Assembly: GCA_035308525.1 (NCBI GenBank)
Contig: DATGGM010000172.1
Span: 1-64,000 of the forward strand
Direction of reading: 5' to 3'
Origin: Bog-159 sp035308525
GTDB taxonomy: Bacteria; Acidobacteriota; Terriglobia; Bryobacterales; Bryobacteraceae
Length of the DNA: 64,000 bases
The translations under genes and the position numbers were made by a program. Of the stretch, positions 59,600 through 64,000 are shown one piece after another. A model generated the notes under the pieces. The model saw nothing but the letters and a program-made list of their open reading frames with translations. It did no database searches and was not told the DNA's origin. Numbering within the stretch: position 1 is the stretch's first letter; each line of letters begins with the position of its first letter.

Positions 59600-60120
59600 C
59601 GCCCGACCTGACCCAAGCGATCTTCTTCTATATATTCGCCGCCATGGTCCTGGCCGGCGGTGTGTTGACCATCACCCGCAAGAACGCTGTGCACAGCGCC
59701 ATGTTCCTGATCGTATCGCTGATGGGCGTGGCCGGACTGTACCTGCTGCAGAAAGCCGAATTCCTGTTCGCCGTGCAGATCGTGCTCTACATCGGCGGCA
59801 TCATGGTCCTGTTCCTGTTCGTGATCATGCTGGTCAACCTGGACCAGGCCGCCAAGGAGAAGCAGTTCAACGGGCAGTGGTGGATCGCGCTGATATGCGT
59901 GGCCCTGGTGGGCGTGCAGGTCACTTACTTCCTGTGGAAGGGCGGCGCCGCATTCCGCATCACGCCGGCCTTTGGCGCTGCCGCGCCCTCCGCTCTGGGC
60001 AATACGGAGGCCCTCGCCGACGTGTTGTTCAGCGAATACCTGCTGCCGTTCGAGATCGCGTCCATCTTATTGCTGGTCGCCGTGGTGGGTTCAGTAGTGA
60101 TGGCCAAGAAGAGGATTTGA
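59593..60120 (+). CDS. nuoJ: NADH-quinone oxidoreductase subunit J
   Basis: 175 residues with five membrane helices: IFFYIFAAMVLAGGVLTI, HSAMFLIVSLMGVAGLYLL, FAVQIVLYIGGIMVLFLFVIMLVNL, WWIALICVALVGVQVTYFL and FEIASILLLVAVVGSVVMA. The motif AVQIVLYIGGIMVLFLFVIMLV is characteristic of NuoJ (ND6). It overlaps nuoI by 7 bases and is followed by nuoK after 2 bases. Confidence 0.95.
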   Translation: MLTPDLTQAIFFYIFAAMVLAGGVLTITRKNAVHSAMFLIVSLMGVAGLYLLQKAEFLFAVQIVLYIGGIMVLFLFVIMLVNLDQAAKEKQFNGQWWIALICVALVGVQVTYFLWKGGAAFRITPAFGAAAPSALGNTEALADVLFSEYLLPFEIASILLLVAVVGSVVMAKKRI

Positions 60121-60122
60121 GC

Positions 60123-60431
60123 GTGTACCCGATTACTGAAGCACACTACGTTGCGCTGAGCGCCGCACTGCTGTTGATCGGGACAGTGGGAGTGCTCACC
60201 CGGCGGAACATCGTCATCATTCTGATGTCCATCGAGCTGATCTTGAACGCGGTGAACATCAACCTGGTGGCGTTCTCGCAGGTCTGGCACAACCTGAACG
60301 GGCAGGTGTTCACGATTTTCGTAATCACCGACGCCGTGGCGGAAGCGGCCGTCGGGCTGGGCATCCTGATCGCACTGTTCCGCAACAAGGAAACCGTGCT
60401 GGCCGACGAGGTGGACTTACTCAAATGGTGA
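60123..60431 (+). CDS. nuoK: NADH-quinone oxidoreductase subunit K
   Basis: 102 residues with three helices, starting with GTG at 60123 (MYPITEAHYVALSAALLLIGTVGVLTRRNIVIILMSIELILNAVNINLVAFS). The Glu in MSIELILNAVNINL and the later Glu in DAVAEAAVGLGILIAL match the two conserved membrane Glu residues of NuoK (ND4L) that take part in proton movement. AGAGGA is about 9 bases before the start. A longer open frame that begins in nuoI is antiparallel to nothing real. Confidence 0.96.
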   Translation: MYPITEAHYVALSAALLLIGTVGVLTRRNIVIILMSIELILNAVNINLVAFSQVWHNLNGQVFTIFVITDAVAEAAVGLGILIALFRNKETVLADEVDLLKW

Positions 60432-60435
60432 GGGC

Positions 60436-62637
60436 GTGAACTTTCTCGACCTGATCTGGCTGATCCCGCTGTTCCCGCTGGCGGGCGCCGTGCTCATGCT
60501 GCTGTTCGGCAAGATGCTCGATCCGCAGCCCGCGTCCGATGTGGCGGTGGCGCCGGGCGTGGAACACGTCCACGACGAACACGATCATCACCATCCTCAC
60601 GATCACCAGCATGCGCACGGCCATGATCACGATCACGGGCACGATCATCGTCACGGCTCGCCGCTGAAGATGCTGGTGAGCTTGATTTGCCCGGGCATGG
60701 TGCTGATCTCGTTCATCCTATCCGCGGGCGCGGTCTGGCAGTTGGCCCAGAATACCGAGCGCATCCACGAAGTGGTCCAATTCACCTGGCTGGCGGGGCT
60801 GCCGTTCCACATGATGGATGGCCGCATGGCCACTTTCAGCGCCGATTGGGGATTCCTGCTGGATCCGCTCAGCTCGGTCATGATCCTGGTGGTCACCGGC
60901 ATCGGCTTCCTGATCCACGTCTACTCCACCGGCTACATGGCCCACGACAACGGCTATTACAGGTTTTTCGGCTACCTGAACCTGTTCATCTTTTTCATGC
61001 TGATGCTGGTTCTGGCGAACAATTACACCCTGTTGTTTGTTGGTTGGGAAGGCGTGGGATTGTGCAGTTACCTGCTGATCGGGTTCTACTTCCATAAAAA
61101 GTCGGCGACCAACGCGGGCATGAAAGCTTTCATCGTTAACCGCATTGGTGACGCCGGGTTCATCCTCGGCATGCTGCTGATGTTCAGCGTGCTCGGGACC
61201 GTCCGTTTTCTGAAAGTGAACGAGGTGCTGCGCGGCGGGCATTTCCAGGCGGAGACCGCGGGATTCGGGGTGCTGAGCGCCATTGCGCTGCTGTTCTTCA
61301 TCGGCGCTACGGGCAAGTCCGCACAGTTTCCTCTGTATGTCTGGCTGCCGGACGCCATGGAAGGTCCGACTCCGGTTTCCGCTCTGATCCACGCGGCGAC
61401 CATGGTCACCGCGGGCGTCTACATGGTGGCGCGTTCCGCGGCGCTGTTCCAATTGACCCCGCAGACCTTGAATATCGTCGCCTTCATAGGCGCGTTTACC
61501 GCGATCTTCGCGGCCATGATCGGGCTGGTACAGAACGACATCAAGCGCGTGCTGGCTTATTCGACGGTGAGCCAACTCGGTTACATGTTTCTGGCGCTGG
61601 GCGTGGGCGCGTATTGGGTAGCCATCTTCCACCTGTTCACGCACGCATTTTTCAAGGCGCTGCTCTTCCTGTGTTCCGGATCGGTGATTCACGCCATGGG
61701 CGGCGAGCAGGACATGCGCCACATGGGCGGCCTGAAAGATAAGATTCCGATCACGCACTGGACTATGTGGGTCGGCTCGGTGGCCATCGCCGGCATCCCC
61801 GGCTTCGCGGGCTTCTTCTCGAAAGATGAAATTCTTTGGCAGGCATATAGCTCTCCCGCCGGGTCGAAGGCGCTGTGGTTCGTTGGTTTGGCGACCGCTG
61901 GATTGACCGCCTTCTACATGTGGCGCCTGATGAACATGACGTTCTACGGCAAGTCGCGAGTAAAGCCGGAAGTGGCCGCGCACATCCATGAGTCGCCGCC
62001 AGCAATGACGATTCCGTTGATGCTGCTGGCAGCGGGCGGTGTTTTCGCAGGCTGGCTCGGCGTTCCCGGCGCGTGGGGCCTGTCCGAGCGCTTCCACGGC
62101 TTCGAGCACTGGCTGGAGCCGGCCTTCGCCTCCGCAGCCACCGAAGCGGCGAAAGGCGGCGCCCATGACGCTTCGATGGAATGGATTCTGATGGGCATTT
62201 CCGTGGCGGTCGCCATCATCGGGATCGTCGTAGCGCGCTATTTCTATCATCACAAACCGCACGTTCCCGATACGCTCGAAAAGTCGCTGAAGCCGATCCA
62301 CAGCCTGCTCTACCACAAATGCTACGTGGACGAGGTCTACGATTTCCTGTTTGTCAACGGTCTGGGCAAAGGCGGGGGCGAGGTGTTGGGCTCGTTCGAT
62401 CGCAATGTGGTGGATGGCGCGGTGAACGGCGCCGGATGGCTCACGCGCTTTTCCTCGACTGTCTCCATGTGGTGGGATACCTGGATCGTGGATGGCGCCG
62501 TGCGCTTCGGTTCGTTTAGCATCAAGCTGCTTTCTTATCCGGTATGTATTCTGCAGACCGGCCGCGTGCAATTTTACGCGTTGTTCGTAGTGGTGGGCGT
62601 GCTGGTTTTCTTCGGCTATTACCTGGCGGGTAAATAA
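60436..62637 (+). CDS. nuoL: NADH-quinone oxidoreductase subunit L with His-rich insertion
   Basis: 733 residues of the largest proton-pumping subunit, starting with GTG at 60436. Core features include GWEGVGLCSYLLIGFYFHKKSATNAGMKAFIVNRIGDAGF, ATGKSAQFPLYVWLPDAMEGPTPVSALIHAATMVTAGVYMVAR, the pump Lys and His residues along it, and the long lateral helix region near the end. Between the first two helices (residues 44-73) is a stretch with 16 His among 30 residues, interleaved with Asp and Gly, that is not part of the usual family sequence. It should bind metals such as Zn, Ni or Cu. The stop shares one base with nuoM. Confidence 0.96.
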   Translation: MNFLDLIWLIPLFPLAGAVLMLLFGKMLDPQPASDVAVAPGVEHVHDEHDHHHPHDHQHAHGHDHDHGHDHRHGSPLKMLVSLICPGMVLISFILSAGAVWQLAQNTERIHEVVQFTWLAGLPFHMMDGRMATFSADWGFLLDPLSSVMILVVTGIGFLIHVYSTGYMAHDNGYYRFFGYLNLFIFFMLMLVLANNYTLLFVGWEGVGLCSYLLIGFYFHKKSATNAGMKAFIVNRIGDAGFILGMLLMFSVLGTVRFLKVNEVLRGGHFQAETAGFGVLSAIALLFFIGATGKSAQFPLYVWLPDAMEGPTPVSALIHAATMVTAGVYMVARSAALFQLTPQTLNIVAFIGAFTAIFAAMIGLVQNDIKRVLAYSTVSQLGYMFLALGVGAYWVAIFHLFTHAFFKALLFLCSGSVIHAMGGEQDMRHMGGLKDKIPITHWTMWVGSVAIAGIPGFAGFFSKDEILWQAYSSPAGSKALWFVGLATAGLTAFYMWRLMNMTFYGKSRVKPEVAAHIHESPPAMTIPLMLLAAGGVFAGWLGVPGAWGLSERFHGFEHWLEPAFASAATEAAKGGAHDASMEWILMGISVAVAIIGIVVARYFYHHKPHVPDTLEKSLKPIHSLLYHKCYVDEVYDFLFVNGLGKGGGEVLGSFDRNVVDGAVNGAGWLTRFSSTVSMWWDTWIVDGAVRFGSFSIKLLSYPVCILQTGRVQFYALFVVVGVLVFFGYYLAGK

Positions 62638-64000
62638 TGACGGATCACTTACTCAGTCTGGTGCTGTTCACGCCGCTGGCAGGACTGCTGGTCCTGTTGT
62701 TCATCCCCGCGCGCCAGAAAGAACTGATCAAGGTCTGGGCCAACCTGGCCAGCTTCGCCGGCTTCCTCATCTCGCTGCCGCTGGTTTCGCGCTTCGACAA
62801 AACCGTCTCCGGCTTTCAGTTTGTCGAGCGCGCCAGCTGGATTCCCAGCCTGGGGGCGCAATACCTGATCGGCATCGACGGCATCAGCCTGCTGCTGATC
62901 ATGCTAACCACGGTGGTCGGTTTCATCGCCATCCTGTCGTCGTGGAACGCGGTCAACGACCGGCTCAAGGAATACTACTGCATGTTCCTGCTATTGCAGA
63001 CGGGCATGCTGGGCGTATTCATGTCGCTCGACTTCTTCCTGTTCTACGTGTTCTGGGAACTGGTGCTGGTTCCGATGTACTTCATCATCGGCGTGTGGGG
63101 CGGTCCGCGGAAGCTGTACGCGGCCATCAAGTTTTTCCTTTATACTCTGGCCGGCTCGGTGCTGATGCTGCTGGGCATTCTGACGTTGTACTTCCAATAT
63201 GCCGGCCAGTTCGGGCGTTACACGTTCGAAATCTCCGAGCTGATGAAGCTGAGCCTGCCGCTTGGCCTGCAGCAATGGGTCTTCTGGGCTTTCTTCCTGG
63301 GCTTTGCCATCAAGGTTCCCATGTTCCCGTTCCACACCTGGCTGCCGGATGCGCACGTGGAAGCGCCCACCGCCGGCTCCGTGATCCTGGCCAGCGTGCT
63401 GCTGAAGATGGGTACCTACGGCTTCATCCGCTTCTCTCTGCCGCTGTTGCCCAAAGCTTCCGCCGACCAGACTATCGTGCGGGTGCTGGCGGTGCTTTCC
63501 ATTATCGGCATCGTCTACGGCGCACTGGTGAGCCTGATGCAGAAGGACTGGAAGAAGCTGGTGGCTTATTCGTCGGTCAGTCACCTGGGCTTCTGCACGC
63601 TGGGAATCTTCGCCATGAATCCGAACGGGCTGGCGGGCAGCGTGTTGCAGCAGATCAATCACGGCATCTCCACCGGCATGCTCTTCCTGATCATCGGCGT
63701 GATTTACGAGCGCCGGCATACGCGCGAGATTGCCGAGTATGGCGGGCTGGCGCATGTCATGCCGAAGTACGCCGTCATCTTTGCCATCGCCATGCTTAGC
63801 TCCGCGGGCCTGCCGCTGCTCAACGGGTTTGTGGGCGAGTTCACCATTCTGCAGGGCGCGTTTGAAGCCAGCCACGTTTGGGCGGCCTTTGCGGTCACCG
63901 GGGTGATCTTCGGCGCGGCGTACTTACTATGGCTCTACCAGCGCACCATGCTGGGCCAGGTAACGAACGGCAAGAACCTGCACTTGCCGGACCTGAGCGT
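62637..64000 (+). CDS. nuoM: NADH-quinone oxidoreductase subunit M, 3' truncated
   Basis: The frame starts with ATG at 62637, sharing a base with the nuoL stop (TAATG), and runs to the window end, about 454 codons without a stop. It shows the NuoM (ND4) motifs LIGIDGISLLLIMLT, YYCMFLLLQTGMLGVFMSLDFFLFYVFWELVLVPMYFIIGVWGG with the conserved Glu, FPFHTWLPDAHVEAPTAGSVILASVLLKMGTYGFIRF and VAYSSVSHLGFC. It is one of the antiporter-like proton pumps. nuoN may follow outside the window. Confidence 0.97.
   Translation, partial: MTDHLLSLVLFTPLAGLLVLLFIPARQKELIKVWANLASFAGFLISLPLVSRFDKTVSGFQFVERASWIPSLGAQYLIGIDGISLLLIMLTTVVGFIAILSSWNAVNDRLKEYYCMFLLLQTGMLGVFMSLDFFLFYVFWELVLVPMYFIIGVWGGPRKLYAAIKFFLYTLAGSVLMLLGILTLYFQYAGQFGRYTFEISELMKLSLPLGLQQWVFWAFFLGFAIKVPMFPFHTWLPDAHVEAPTAGSVILASVLLKMGTYGFIRFSLPLLPKASADQTIVRVLAVLSIIGIVYGALVSLMQKDWKKLVAYSSVSHLGFCTLGIFAMNPNGLAGSVLQQINHGISTGMLFLIIGVIYERRHTREIAEYGGLAHVMPKYAVIFAIAMLSSAGLPLLNGFVGEFTILQGAFEASHVWAAFAVTGVIFGAAYLLWLYQRTMLGQVTNGKNLHLPDLS

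Noticed and set aside
60718..62571. Long minus-strand open frame of 617 codons across nuoL
   Set aside because: It is antisense to a clearly recognisable NuoL, is Arg/His/Gln-rich as expected from a GC-rich shadow frame, and has no ribosome site.
1..64000. tRNA, rRNA, CRISPR array, insertion sequences or phage genes
   Set aside because: I found no cloverleaf, rRNA block, spaced direct-repeat array, transposase or integrase motif; intergenic regions are short and accounted for. A tRNAscan run would settle the tRNA point.

Overview
The window is a gene-dense stretch of high-GC bacterial chromosome that reads like Acidobacteriota, most likely the Bryobacterales/Solibacterales (Candidatus Solibacter-like). 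The main reasons are the C-terminal domain of the secreted propeller at 13090-15369, which resembles the uncharacterised domain expanded in Solibacter (TIGR03437), two PknB-type kinases fused to TPR or propeller modules, Tat-exported oxidoreductase and TIM-barrel proteins, a LysW-like zinc ribbon, and many ATGA-type overlaps. Taxonomy is inferred from gene content only. I saw no rRNA, tRNA, CRISPR array, insertion sequence or phage gene.

Layout. 1-5662: end of a GH51 arabinofuranosidase, a small secreted protein, a LysW-like protein, a DinB protein, and a Ser/Thr kinase with TPRs plus a tail-anchored partner. 5672-7200: two adjacent PPK2 polyphosphate kinases. 7197-13000: prepilin peptidase, two glycosyltransferases, a site-2 protease, an HU protein, a 37-residue membrane ORF and a Tat-tagged HisC-like aminotransferase. 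13090-27444: an envelope/secretion region with two paralogous secreted propellers, a glycosidase-like FN3 protein, two polytopic membrane proteins and a 1182-residue GT2-GtrA-membrane fusion. 27452-29486: an ABC-2 exporter. 29565-32265: a tight three-gene unit made of a kinase-BNR propeller fusion, a ubiquitin-like MoaD/ThiS protein with a tail after its diglycine, and a small membrane protein. 32278-34327: rpmI-rplT-coiled coil-zapA-DUF1684. 34545-39104: ECF sigma factor, small proteins, hydrolase, glycosyltransferase, hfq and hflX. 39144-45243: a frameshifted hydrolase, then an RsbU-type phosphatase, nnr, tsaE and hisS. 45244-52509: pentapeptide protein, rimI, fabI, a secreted S9 peptidase with a hairpin-rich leader, and a Tat-exported TIM-barrel/Gfo-Idh pair. 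52528-57301: a cytochrome-like gene remnant, a fused E1 alpha-beta dehydrogenase and a membrane spermidine-synthase-like fusion. 57397-64000: nuoC-D-I-J-K-L-M, running off the window.

The most unusual items are the kinase-propeller/ubiquitin-like unit, the structured leader before the S9 peptidase, the in-frame hfq-TAG-hflX junction, the histidine-rich loop in NuoL, and the split PPK2 pair. Start sites were chosen by reading ribosome binding sites and family N-termini. Several genes have real starts well inside the longest open frame. All functional calls rest on recognising motifs by eye; no database search was run.
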